Below, one piece after another: positions 1-8,219 of a DNA stretch of 57,250 bases (positions are counted from its first letter, which is position 1; every line of letters begins with the position of its first letter). The notes under the pieces are model-generated. The model did not search any database. It saw nothing but the letters and a program-made list of their open reading frames with translations, and was not told where the DNA came from. Origin of the DNA: Acetobacteraceae bacterium. GTDB taxonomy: Bacteria > Pseudomonadota > Alphaproteobacteria > Acetobacterales > Acetobacteraceae. The stretch lies in assembly GCA_003506895.1 (NCBI GenBank), contig DNXO01000073.1, positions 118,072 through 175,321 on the forward strand, in the 5' to 3' direction. Position numbers and translations under genes: made by a program.

Positions 1-116
1 CTGTCAGGCCGAAGGCGTGGATGCCAACCTTCGTCGCCACGACGGGGAGGCATCACCAGAGAGTCGACATCAACGGCGGGCGGTACAAGAGGCCAAAATC
101 CGTCGGACTCCATCCA

Positions 117-497
117 CTAGTTGGGCTGGCCGAACGGTCGGGAGCCCGGTTTAGCCTGGATGCCGGATTGGGTTCCGTACTGACCGGTTTGTGGCGCATA
201 GGTGAAACCGGGCGGGACACCCCCGTCTCCGCCGCTGGGAAGATCGGCCGGCGCCGCCGCTGGATCGCAGGCGCGCAGAACGTCGCTCTTCCATCGCCAT
301 CCGGTACGACGCTCCATCGAGTTTGGACTGATGAACACGCACTCGTAGATAACCCCGAATCGGCACATCGTTTGCCCGTCCAGATCAGGTCCGCACCGCG
401 GCATCGGTGCGTTGGCGTTGGGCGAAAGCGGGGACAGCGTTTGAGCGAACCCCGACACCGGCGTCAGCAACAGGGCAAACAGAAGCCGGCGGACCAA
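117..497 (-). CDS. Small secreted protein of unknown function
   Basis: A 126-residue protein with a clear N-terminal signal peptide: basic MVRR, a leucine/alanine core, then a likely cleavage site after GFAQ near residue 19. The mature part has about five cysteines (in CGPD, MCRF, YECV and RACD) that could form disulfides, and a Gly/Pro/Gln-rich tail. I do not recognise a family. The start is TTG; a GGAG eight bases upstream supports it. The reading frame in the other direction (21-581) lacks any protein-like pattern and is treated as a shadow. It is probably exported to the periplasm or surface; its role is unknown. Confidence 0.6.
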   Translation of the reverse strand: MVRRLLFALLLTPVSGFAQTLSPLSPNANAPMPRCGPDLDGQTMCRFGVIYECVFISPNSMERRTGWRWKSDVLRACDPAAAPADLPSGGDGGVPPGFTYAPQTGQYGTQSGIQAKPGSRPFGQPN

Positions 498-611
498 ACC
501 CTTATCTCCGGACCAACGAGCGGATCAGGTAGGGCGTTTGCATGCGGCTACCCCTGTCACGCGGCCCCACCGATCTTGTAGATTTAAGCCTTAACAGCAG
601 GTTCGGCATCC

Positions 612-2411
612 CTACGCCGCCGCGGCCGGTTCCATCCGCTGCTTTCTGAGCAAGTCCCGATACGGTCCAGGCTTCGCTGCCAGCGCGGCAGGGGAGCCAT
701 CGTCGACGATCCGGCCCTTATCCATGACGATGATGCGGTCAAAGCTTTGCAGCGTGCTCAACCGATGCGCGATGGCGATCACCGTGCGCCCCGTCATCAG
801 CCGGTCCAACGCCTGCTGGATCGCCTGTTCGGATTCAGTATCCAGGGCACTGGTGGCTTCATCCAACAACAGGATCGGCGCGTTCTTCAGAAGCGCCCTG
901 GCTATGGCGAGGCGCTGGCGTTGCCCCCCCGACAGCTTGACCCCGCGATCGCCGACCATCGTTTCGAATCCCTCGGGCATCGCCTCGATGAACTGGCGGC
1001 AGTGCGCCATGTCGGCCGCGGCGAGTACGTCTTCCTCGGATGCGTCCGGCCGGGCGTAGCGGATATTCTCCAGCACCGAACGGTGGAACAACGAGATGTC
1101 CTGCGGCACCACCGCCATGACGTTGCGCAGACTCTCCTGCGACACGTCCCGGATGTCGTGGCCATCGATGGAGATACGGCCGCCGCTGACGTCGTAGAAC
1201 CGTTGCAACAGAGCCAGAACCGTGGACTTGCCGGCGCCGGAGAAGCCGACCAGGCCGACGCGTTCGCCGGGGGCGATGACGAGGTCGAAGTCCTTCAGCA
1301 CCGCGGGGCGGCCGGCGTAGGCGAAGCGAACCTGTTCAAACGACACCTCGCCAGGGCCGGCTGGCAGCGTCTGCGCGTCGGGCAGGTCTTTCAGCTCATG
1401 CGGCGTCAACAGGGCCGCGATCGCTTCTTCGAGACGCGCGACGTGCTGAGTCAGATCGACCAGGGCGACCGCGAGGTCACGCGTGCCGTGCAGGATGCCG
1501 AACGCCAGCGACGTGATCAGCACCAGGTCGCCGACCTTGGCCTGGCCGTTTTGCCAGAGGATGATGCCCCAGGCGACGACACCGGCGGTCAGGATCGCGG
1601 TCAGGATCGCGTGGATCAACCTGATGTGTTCAAGATAGTACAGGCTGCGGCGGCGGGAGGCCATTTCGGTCTCCATCCGCTCGCCGATCCGCGACTGCTC
1701 CCGGAATGTCGCCCCGAACGCTCGGACCACGTTGAAGTTGCCGATAATGTCCACCAGCTCCCCGTCCACGGCGGCGGCCTTGGTGGCATAGTCACGATGC
1801 CGTTCCGATCCCTTGCGGGCGAGCGCGAACACGATGGCGCCCAGCACCAGGGCGATCCCCATCAGCGTGCCGGCCAAAGCCAGGTTGACCGACCCGATGA
1901 AGCAGATCGACAGCACCACCGCGACCGTTGGGGGCAGCACGTTCCATGCGCCGGTATTCTCCAGCGTGAACGCGGCGTTGGCGGTGGAGGTGATCCGGCT
2001 GGCCAGCGCGCCCGGCAGGCGTTCGGCGAAATAGGTCGGCGCATGGCCCGCCAGATGGCGGAACAGGTCGCGGCGGATGTCCCCGGTCACGGCGACAAAC
2101 GTCCGATGCGCGGCGTAGCCGCCGACCCGCCAAGAAAGATTGTCAGCCGCGACCAGGCCGCATAGCAGCGCGAAGGCACCCCATACCTTGTCGCCGGCGG
2201 CCTGCTGACCGGTGGCGACGATATCGATCAGATGCTTCATGCCGTATTGGGTGGAGACGCTGCACGTCACCGCGACCAGCACCGAGATCAGCACCGTCAG
2301 GTGCCCCGCGGGGTGGCGACGGACGTAAGAATATAGGAAGGCCAGCGGCCGGCCCCGCAGGGACGGCAGGTTTTCAGCGCCTGGAACCTTGGTTCCAACC
2401 TTGTGCCGCAT
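612..2411 (-). CDS. ABC exporter, fused membrane and ATPase domains (MsbA-like)
   Basis: About 599 residues, the usual size for a type IV (MsbA/MDR-like) half-transporter that acts as a homodimer in the inner membrane. The N-terminal half holds about six hydrophobic segments. The C-terminal half carries Walker A GFSGAGKST, a Q-loop (VVPQD), the signature LSGGQRQRLAIARA, Walker B ILLLDEATSALD and the H-loop IAHRLST. The frame is open to a start at 2513, but the ATG at 2411 gives the family length and has a GGGAG twelve bases upstream; the extra 34 residues are basic and Pro/Gly rich and look non-coding. Substrate cannot be read from sequence; lipid, oligosaccharide or drug export are all possible. 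It is divergent from a glycosyltransferase gene, a weak hint towards an envelope substrate. Confidence 0.88.
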   Translation of the reverse strand: MRHKVGTKVPGAENLPSLRGRPLAFLYSYVRRHPAGHLTVLISVLVAVTCSVSTQYGMKHLIDIVATGQQAAGDKVWGAFALLCGLVAADNLSWRVGGYAAHRTFVAVTGDIRRDLFRHLAGHAPTYFAERLPGALASRITSTANAAFTLENTGAWNVLPPTVAVVLSICFIGSVNLALAGTLMGIALVLGAIVFALARKGSERHRDYATKAAAVDGELVDIIGNFNVVRAFGATFREQSRIGERMETEMASRRRSLYYLEHIRLIHAILTAILTAGVVAWGIILWQNGQAKVGDLVLITSLAFGILHGTRDLAVALVDLTQHVARLEEAIAALLTPHELKDLPDAQTLPAGPGEVSFEQVRFAYAGRPAVLKDFDLVIAPGERVGLVGFSGAGKSTVLALLQRFYDVSGGRISIDGHDIRDVSQESLRNVMAVVPQDISLFHRSVLENIRYARPDASEEDVLAAADMAHCRQFIEAMPEGFETMVGDRGVKLSGGQRQRLAIARALLKNAPILLLDEATSALDTESEQAIQQALDRLMTGRTVIAIAHRLSTLQSFDRIIVMDKGRIVDDGSPAALAAKPGPYRDLLRKQRMEPAAAA

Positions 2412-2619
2412 GACGACGGAGGACTCCCGACCGGGGTAAGGACATGGACCCGGACCACGCGCGGTTTTGTTTCGCCATGCCCGCCGATCGGTGCGAATGC
2501 CCCGATCTCGCATTGAACACGCCGACTTTTCGCCACATTCGAAATCTATAACCTACAATTAATAGGCGCCACTGGATTGTGAAGTCAAGCTGAAGTTATC
2601 CGGCTTAGATCACAAGAAA

Positions 2620-2665
2620 AAGGTGCCTAGATCCACTAAACCCACAGTCCAGTCCGGGGCACCTT
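2620..2665 (+). promoter_or_regulatory. Inverted repeat covering the ribosome-binding region of the next gene
   Basis: AAGGTGCC (2620-2627) is the exact reverse complement of GGCACCTT (2658-2665), with 30 bases between them. The only Shine-Dalgarno-like tract before the glycosyltransferase ATG at 2670 is GGGG at 2656-2659, which overlaps the right arm. A folded leader would therefore hide it. Function is inferred. Confidence 0.35.
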
Positions 2666-2669
2666 ACTT

Positions 2670-3725
2670 ATGCGTATTGCTCAAATATCGCCTCTGTTCG
2701 AGGCGGTCCCGCCGAAGTTGTACGGCGGCACCGAGCGGGTGGTCTATTCGCTGACCGAGGAATTGGTCGCGATGGGCCATGATGTCACGCTGTTCGCCAG
2801 TGGTGACTCCATCACATCCGCCACATTGGCCCCTATGCGGGAGCAGGCGCTGCGCCTCGATCCCACCGTCAAGGATTGGGTCGCAACCTATTATCGTATG
2901 GTGGAACTGATTTACCGCCGTAAGGATGAGTTCGACGTCATCCACTTCCATATCGACTACTTCCCGCTGTCGCTGTTCAGCCGGCAAAAGGTGCCGTACC
3001 TGACAACGATCCACGGGCGCCTCGATATCCCCGAATTCGTCGAGACTTACGGCACCTACCTGGAATCACCGTTCGTATCTATCTCGAACAGCCAGCGGCG
3101 CCCGATCCCGAACCTGAACTGGGTGCGGACCGTCCTGCACGGCATGCCGGCCAATCTGCTGACGCCGCAACCGGTCAAGCAGGAATACGGCGCGTTCCTC
3201 GGCCGTATCTCGCCGGAGAAGGGCGTCGATCGCGCGATCCACATCGCCATGAAGGCCGGCATGAAGCTCAAGATCGCCGCCAAGGTCGATAATGCCGACA
3301 AGGAATACTACGACAGCAAGATCAAGCCGCTGATCCAGGGCAACCCGGACGTCGAATTCATCGGTGAGATCAATGACGCGCAGAAGCCGGACTTCCTCTC
3401 CGGTGCCCACGCCCTGATCTTCCCGATCGACTGGCCGGAGCCGTTCGGTCTGGTGATGATCGAGGCGATGGCCTGCGGCACCCCGGTGATCGCGTTCAAC
3501 AGCGGTTCGGTGCCGGAAGTGATGGATGACGGGGTAACCGGCTTCATCGTGAACAATATCGACGAGGCCGTGGCCGCCGCCGGCAAGATCCACACCCTGG
3601 ATCGCACCAAGGTCCGCGCCACGTTCGATCGCCGCTGGACCTCTCGCCGCATGGCCGAGGACTATGTCGATGTTTACGAAAGCCTGATGCAACCGGCTCG
3701 GGTGCGGGAAGCCGCACTGGCCTAA
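2670..3725 (+). CDS. Glycosyltransferase family 4
   Basis: A 351-residue GT-B fold glycosyltransferase. The N-terminus has the typical donor-loop start (MRIAQISPLF, then YGGTERVVYSL). The C-terminal half carries GRISPEKGVDRAI and the GT4 motif EPFGLVMIEAMACGTPVIA, whose glutamates bind the nucleotide-sugar donor, followed by GSVPEVMDDGVTGFIV. It presumably transfers a sugar from a nucleotide donor to a cytoplasmic or membrane acceptor; the acceptor is unknown. It is a single-gene unit: an inverted repeat precedes it and a rho-independent terminator follows. The divergent neighbour is an ABC exporter, so a role in glycolipid or surface glycan formation is plausible but inferred. Confidence 0.9.
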   Translation: MRIAQISPLFEAVPPKLYGGTERVVYSLTEELVAMGHDVTLFASGDSITSATLAPMREQALRLDPTVKDWVATYYRMVELIYRRKDEFDVIHFHIDYFPLSLFSRQKVPYLTTIHGRLDIPEFVETYGTYLESPFVSISNSQRRPIPNLNWVRTVLHGMPANLLTPQPVKQEYGAFLGRISPEKGVDRAIHIAMKAGMKLKIAAKVDNADKEYYDSKIKPLIQGNPDVEFIGEINDAQKPDFLSGAHALIFPIDWPEPFGLVMIEAMACGTPVIAFNSGSVPEVMDDGVTGFIVNNIDEAVAAAGKIHTLDRTKVRATFDRRWTSRRMAEDYVDVYESLMQPARVREAALA

Positions 3726-3778
3726 CGGTCGCGGCGAACCCGGCTATGATGTCACGCATGACATGATCTAAACAGAAC

Positions 3779-3807
3779 CGCCGGGCACCTTGCTGCTCGG
3801 CGTTTTT
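3779..3807 (+). terminator. Rho-independent terminator after the GT4 gene
   Basis: CGCCGGGCA (3779-3787) and TGCTCGGCG (3794-3802) pair with one mismatch around a 6-base loop and are followed at once by TTTTT (3803-3807). It lies 53 bases after the glycosyltransferase stop and just before the MFS gene. Confidence 0.8.
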
Positions 3808-3821
3808 GTTGGGATTGCTTG

Positions 3822-5036
3822 ATGCGCAGCCAGTTCGGCCTGAACGGCCTGACTTTCTTCACCGCCTCGGTCCAGGCCGGGTTCGGGCCTTTCATCGCCG
3901 TCTGGCTCACCCAGCAGGGCTGGAGCGTGACCGCTCTTGGAATTGCGCTGTCGGTCGGGACGTTCGCCGCCTTGGTCGGGCAGTTGCCGGGCGGGATGCT
4001 GGTGGATCAGGTTCACGCGAAGCGTCTCGCCGCCGCCGGTGCGTTGCTGGTCATGGGCGCCTCCGCTGTCGCGCTGTGCGTTTCGCCGCTGCCGGCGGTT
4101 GTGTGGGGTGCTGAAATCGGTCACGCGCTGGCCAGTTCCGTGATGACCCCGGCCATCGCCGCGCTAACGCTGACGGTCTGCGGCCATGACGCATTCGGCG
4201 AACGGCTGGGGCTGAACACCCGCTATGCGGCACTCGGCAATGCCGCCGCCGCCGCCGTGCTGGGCGCGGCAGCCTCCTATATCTCCCAACGGTCGGTGTT
4301 CCTCGTCACCGCCGCGCTGGTGGTGCCGGCGATGGTGTCGTTGTTCATCATCCGCCGCGACGGGGCGATGGACCCTGTGGACGACCATTCGGCGTTGAAG
4401 CACCCCAAAGAGCGGGAGCACTGGCCCTGGCAGATTTTCGCTGAACCCTCGCTGCATATCTTCGCCCTGGCGACGGTGCTGTTTCAGCTCGCGAACGCGT
4501 CGCTGGTGCCGTTTGCCTTGAACGAGTTGACCCGCCGGAACGAGGCGCCGGGGTTTCTGGTTTCGGCCACGATCATCGTCCCCCAGGTGATCACCGCCAT
4601 CTTCGCGCCGTGGGCAGGGCGGTTGGCTCAAAGCCTTGGGCGCCGCCCCGTGCTGATCGTTGGCTTTGCCGCGGTTCCCGTTCGGGCGCTGCTGTTCGCA
4701 TTCCTGCCCGGCGCGCTGCCGCTGGCGGTTTTCCAGGCGCTGGATGGTGTCAGCGCGGCGGTCTTCGGGCTGATGCTGCCGCTGATCGCCGCCGACGTGA
4801 CGAAGCGTACCGGTTATCTGAATCTGGCCATCGGCTCGCTTGGCCTCGCCGCTGGTCTGGGGGCGACGTTCAGTACGGTTATCGCGGGGTTGATTGCCGA
4901 GCGGTTTGGCGTCCAGTCCATGTTCTTGTTCCTGGCGGCGGTCGGGGTGGCCGCAATCGCCTTGCTGTGGTTGGCGATGCCAGAGACCCGCCCAGCGCGC
5001 GTCCCGGATGCACTCAAAGCAATGCAGCCAGTCTGA
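3822..5036 (+). CDS. Major facilitator superfamily transporter
   Basis: A 404-residue, strongly hydrophobic protein with about twelve membrane segments in two halves split by a hydrophilic loop near residues 180-210 (RRDGAMDPVDDHSALKHPKE). The N-half has an MFS-like stretch (GQLPGGMLVDQVHAKRL, where RxGRR is degenerate) and the C-half has AGRLAQSLGRRPVL. The frame is open from a TTG at 3819, but the ATG one codon later is preferred. There is no strong Shine-Dalgarno. Substrate is unknown; the layout resembles drug or sugar efflux MFS proteins. The next gene, a 2-hydroxy-acid dehydrogenase, starts 67 bases downstream and may be co-transcribed, so carriage of a hydroxy acid is possible but unproven. 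Confidence 0.85.
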   Translation: MRSQFGLNGLTFFTASVQAGFGPFIAVWLTQQGWSVTALGIALSVGTFAALVGQLPGGMLVDQVHAKRLAAAGALLVMGASAVALCVSPLPAVVWGAEIGHALASSVMTPAIAALTLTVCGHDAFGERLGLNTRYAALGNAAAAAVLGAAASYISQRSVFLVTAALVVPAMVSLFIIRRDGAMDPVDDHSALKHPKEREHWPWQIFAEPSLHIFALATVLFQLANASLVPFALNELTRRNEAPGFLVSATIIVPQVITAIFAPWAGRLAQSLGRRPVLIVGFAAVPVRALLFAFLPGALPLAVFQALDGVSAAVFGLMLPLIAADVTKRTGYLNLAIGSLGLAAGLGATFSTVIAGLIAERFGVQSMFLFLAAVGVAAIALLWLAMPETRPARVPDALKAMQPV

Positions 5037-5103
5037 TCCGCCCTTGCGCGTTCGCCGCCGCCAAGGCCAGATGTCGGCCGAAATTCCACTAAAGGGGGAA
5101 ACC

Positions 5104-6222
5104 ATGGACCAGGCAGAAGCCAAACATCTCTTTGAACCGACGGGCGATTTTCAGTGCCTGCATGAGTTCATCCCATCCGCCCGAGCGAAGCTGTCGGACC
5201 ACATCTGGGGCTATCTGGTCGGCGCGACGGAGACCGAGACGACGCTGCGCCGCAACCGTCTGGCGCTTGATTCGCTGGCGCTGCGGCCGCGGGTTTGCGT
5301 CGATGTGTCGAAGATCGACGTCACCACCACCCTGTTCGGCCAGAAGCTGCGGATGCCGGTGATGCTGGCGCCCGTCGGGTCCCTGGAGTCGTTCCACCCC
5401 GGCGGTGCGGCAACCGCCGGGCGCGCGGCCTCGGCGTTCGGCGTGCCGATCATGGTGAGTTCGGTGACCCATCCGGGCCTGGAAGAAGCCGCCGCCGCCG
5501 CGCCGGGGCCGAAGATTTTCCAGCTCTATGTCCGTGGCGACAACGCCTGGATGGATGACATCGTGAAGCGGGCGGTGGATGCCGGCTACGACGCGTTCGC
5601 GATCACGGTCGATACGGCTGCGTATTCGCGGCGGGAGCGTGATATCGCCGGCCGCTTCGTCAAGCCATGGCGCGCGGTCGCGACCGGTCAGAGCTATCAG
5701 GCCGGATTCACCTGGGACAACGTCAAGCATTTCAAGGACAAGCACGCCATCCCGCTGATCCTGAAGGGCATCGCCACCGGCGAGGACGCGGCACTGTGCT
5801 GCGAACATGGCGTGGATGGCGTTTACGTCTCCAACCACGGCGGCCGGCAACTCGATCACGGCCGGGGTTCGATGGACGTGCTGCCGGAAGTCGCGGCGGC
5901 GGTGCGTGGCCGGGCGAAGGTAATCGTCGATGGCAGTATCTGCCGCGGGACGGACGTGGTGAAGGCGATCGCGCTCGGGGCTGACGCCGTGGCGATGGGG
6001 CGGATGTATTGCTACGCGCTGGCCGCCGATGGCGATGCCGGGGTGCATAAGATGCTGGAACTGCTGGAGCACGAACTCGGTGTCGCGATGGCGCTCGCCG
6101 GCGCCAGGAGTTTGAACGAACTGCATCCGGGTTATGTGTACCGCAACGCCCCCCAGGTCGCGCAGCCGCATGCACACAGTGCGTTTCCGTTGCTACAGAC
6201 AACCCCGGAATACCACGGGTAG
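5104..6222 (+). CDS. FMN-dependent alpha-hydroxy-acid dehydrogenase/oxidase
   Basis: A 372-residue TIM-barrel flavoprotein of the lactate dehydrogenase/glycolate oxidase family, which oxidises L-2-hydroxy acids to 2-keto acids. Visible family elements are the substrate arm LYVRGDNAWMDD, the aspartate of ITVDTAAYSRRERD, the FMN-contacting lysine in LILKGIATGEDA, and the catalytic His and substrate-binding Arg in SNHGGRQLDHGRGS, then DGSICRGTDVVKAIALGADAVAMGR. Start chosen at the ATG behind AAAGGGGGAAACC; an upstream frame extension is in the MFS gene and is not coding. It lacks the membrane-binding loop seen in some LldD enzymes, so an oxidase or soluble dehydrogenase is as likely as respiratory LldD. 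Substrate (lactate, glycolate, mandelate) is not decided. Confidence 0.9.
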   Translation: MDQAEAKHLFEPTGDFQCLHEFIPSARAKLSDHIWGYLVGATETETTLRRNRLALDSLALRPRVCVDVSKIDVTTTLFGQKLRMPVMLAPVGSLESFHPGGAATAGRAASAFGVPIMVSSVTHPGLEEAAAAAPGPKIFQLYVRGDNAWMDDIVKRAVDAGYDAFAITVDTAAYSRRERDIAGRFVKPWRAVATGQSYQAGFTWDNVKHFKDKHAIPLILKGIATGEDAALCCEHGVDGVYVSNHGGRQLDHGRGSMDVLPEVAAAVRGRAKVIVDGSICRGTDVVKAIALGADAVAMGRMYCYALAADGDAGVHKMLELLEHELGVAMALAGARSLNELHPGYVYRNAPQVAQPHAHSAFPLLQTTPEYHG

Positions 6223-6458
6223 GCTTCTTGGCAGGCGGGGTGACGGACGCTCGCCTGCCAGCCCGGGGGCCACAGGCGGATGATATCCACGGCGGTGCGA
6301 GCGCCGTCGGCGTTGTTCCTTGGCCTCACCGGCACGTGTTCGCTCACCACATGGCCAAACCCCATGTTGCGGCGCATCATTCGGTTGCCGCCATGGCGGA
6401 TGCAACGGTGTGCCGAACCGTTCGTTATGGGCCGGCTTGAGTATCACCGAGAGGCCCC

Positions 6459-6809
6459 ATGGCACGCAAACCGCCCCATAACCCGCTGGAAACCGATCCG
6501 CGCCGCGAACACCGTATCCGCGACCGCGCTTATCTGATGTGGGAAGCAGACGGCAAACCGCATGGCCGCGACATCGAATACTGGGAACGCGCCCGGGAAT
6601 TGGTCGGCATGGAAGAAAGCGTGGGAAGCGGGCTGCTGCCCAACCCGCAAAGTGAACCGGACTCGCCTCGCCAAACTGGGATCGAGGAAGCCGAGATTCA
6701 GGAAAATCTTGGGGAATTCCCCAGTCACCTGACCGACCAGGGGGAAGGGGCGGTCACGCCCGCACCGAAGCGCAGAAGCAGCCGCTCTCGAACGAAGAAA
6801 ACGCCGTAG
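6459..6809 (+). CDS. DUF2934 domain protein
   Basis: A 116-residue soluble protein. Residues about 15-50 match the DUF2934 pattern well: RIRDRAYLMWEADGKPHGRDIEYWERA. The rest is charged, low complexity and ends in a basic Arg/Ser/Lys tail (KRRSSRSRTKKTP), which may contact nucleic acid. DUF2934 proteins are common in Alphaproteobacteria and have no established biochemical function. The gene stands alone between two unrelated units; the region 6223-6458 before it shows no clear promoter. Confidence 0.75.
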   Translation: MARKPPHNPLETDPRREHRIRDRAYLMWEADGKPHGRDIEYWERARELVGMEESVGSGLLPNPQSEPDSPRQTGIEEAEIQENLGEFPSHLTDQGEGAVTPAPKRRSSRSRTKKTP

Positions 6810-6845
6810 CCCCCGCGCCGCGACCAGCGGACCAGACCTGTGTGC

Positions 6846-8069
6846 CTACACCGTGACTGTCGCGGCCCGCACATCGTGGCGGTGCCGCAGCCACCCCAGC
6901 GTCCCCATGCCGATCGCGACGCAGGCTGCCGGGACCGAGGCGGCCAGGAAGATATCGCGTGACGCCCAGCCAAGACCCAGCAGTGTCCCGCCGACCAGCG
7001 GGCCGCCGATCTGGCCAATCCGTCCGAAGCCCAGCGCCCATCCCGCCCCGGTGGCGCGAATGGCGGCGGGATACATCGCACCGGACACCGAGTTGATCCC
7101 GTGCTGGCAGCCGCCGATCCCGATGCCGGCACCGCCGATCACCACACACAGCACCGGGAACGGCAGTTCAAACAGTCCCACGGCCAGCACGCACACCGCG
7201 CCCAGGCAAAGGATGGCGGCAATGATCCGCTCCACACCGAACCGGTCCACGATCGGGGCCGTGATCAACGCGCCGATGATCGAGCCGAGCGCATACATCG
7301 TGGTGGCCAGGACCGCCGCCGATGGCGTCAGGCCCTTCGCATGCAGGATGGCGGGAAGCCAAAACAGGATGAAGTAGTTCCCGACCAGGTTGAACAGATT
7401 GACCATCCACAGGATCGCCGTGCGCAGCGCCAGGCCGTTGCGAAACAGATCAACCGGCGTGGTCTTTCTAGCCCGCGGGTCAACCGCTCGAAGGGCCTGG
7501 GATTCGGGCATGAAAAACACCAGAAGCGGGATCACCAGCAGCGGCAGCAGCCCGCCGACGACGAAGATCGACTCCCATCCGGCCATTTTCACGATCTGCG
7601 AGGCAATGAAGCCGCCTGCGGTGTTGCCGACCGAGATACCCGCGCTCATCAGGATCACCAGGCGGCGGGGGCTTTTCAGCGGGGCGCAATCGGTTGCCAG
7701 GGCGATGGCGATCGGGATGCCGCCGCCCAGGCCAAGGCCGGTGAAGAACCGCATCGCCGCCAGCGATTGCAGGCCGGTGGCGAATGCGGTCAGCAGGGAG
7801 AACAGGCCGAACACCGCGGTGCATCCAATCAGCACGGGCTTGCGTCCAAGCCGGTCGCCGAGGAGTCCGGCGGAGAGCGCGCCGAACAAAAGGCCGAAAC
7901 TGCCGGCGGTCAGAGCGACGGTGAACTGTGGCGGTTTGACGTGCCAGGCGTCGATCAGCGACGGGATCGCATAACTCATGGAGGTGATGTCGTAACCCTC
8001 CAGGAACAGAACCATGAAACACAGCGATGCCACGCGGATGTGCAGGCGCCCATTGTCCGAAGCGTTCAT
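6846..8069 (-). CDS. MFS transporter, aromatic acid:H+ symporter type
   Basis: A 407-residue, twelve-helix MFS protein. The first helix motif LEGYDITSMSYAIPSL and the loop motif GDRLGRKPVL fit the aromatic acid:proton symporter (AAHS) family, which includes PcaK and BenK; the acidic DxxD-like site in helix 1 (EGYD) is the usual proton/substrate site. The start is supported by GGGAGG ten bases upstream. It is transcribed away from an HpaB-like/PobA gene run, so uptake of 4-hydroxybenzoate or a related aromatic acid is the natural inference. No regulator gene of the PcaR/PobR kind is visible nearby. Confidence 0.85.
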   Translation of the reverse strand: MNASDNGRLHIRVASLCFMVLFLEGYDITSMSYAIPSLIDAWHVKPPQFTVALTAGSFGLLFGALSAGLLGDRLGRKPVLIGCTAVFGLFSLLTAFATGLQSLAAMRFFTGLGLGGGIPIAIALATDCAPLKSPRRLVILMSAGISVGNTAGGFIASQIVKMAGWESIFVVGGLLPLLVIPLLVFFMPESQALRAVDPRARKTTPVDLFRNGLALRTAILWMVNLFNLVGNYFILFWLPAILHAKGLTPSAAVLATTMYALGSIIGALITAPIVDRFGVERIIAAILCLGAVCVLAVGLFELPFPVLCVVIGGAGIGIGGCQHGINSVSGAMYPAAIRATGAGWALGFGRIGQIGGPLVGGTLLGLGWASRDIFLAASVPAACVAIGMGTLGWLRHRHDVRAATVTV

Positions 8070-8175
8070 GTTTTCGTTGCCTCCCGATCTTGTGTGTTCA
8101 TTATCTGGAAGCGCGGTGTTGGAGAAGGGCTATCCCACCATCGCGGCGGGCGGGGTCTTGTGTTTGGTCGGCGAA

Positions 8176-8190
8176 TTGGCACAAAGCCAA
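8176..8190. promoter_or_regulatory. Inverted repeat in the divergent promoter region
   Basis: TTGGC (8176-8180) and GCCAA (8186-8190) form a perfect 5-base dyad with a 5-base spacer, lying between the divergent transporter (start 8069) and monooxygenase (start 8220) genes. It is the right size for a regulator half-site pair; the regulator is unknown. Confidence 0.3.
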
Positions 8191-8219
8191 GGTGGGACAT
8201 TGACAGGGAGGATAAGACG

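Noticed and set aside
747..2165. Long plus-strand frame opposite the ABC exporter
   Set aside because: Typical GC-rich shadow frame (Arg/Gln/Asp/His-rich), while the minus strand has full ABC motifs.
4164..5123. Minus-strand frame opposite the MFS gene
   Set aside because: Low-complexity Arg/Gln/Gly composition with no family signal; the plus strand has membrane helices.
7101..8219. Long N-terminal extension of the HpaB-like protein
   Set aside because: The extension is Gln/Arg/His-rich antisense of the transporter gene; the ATG at 8220 has a strong ribosome site.
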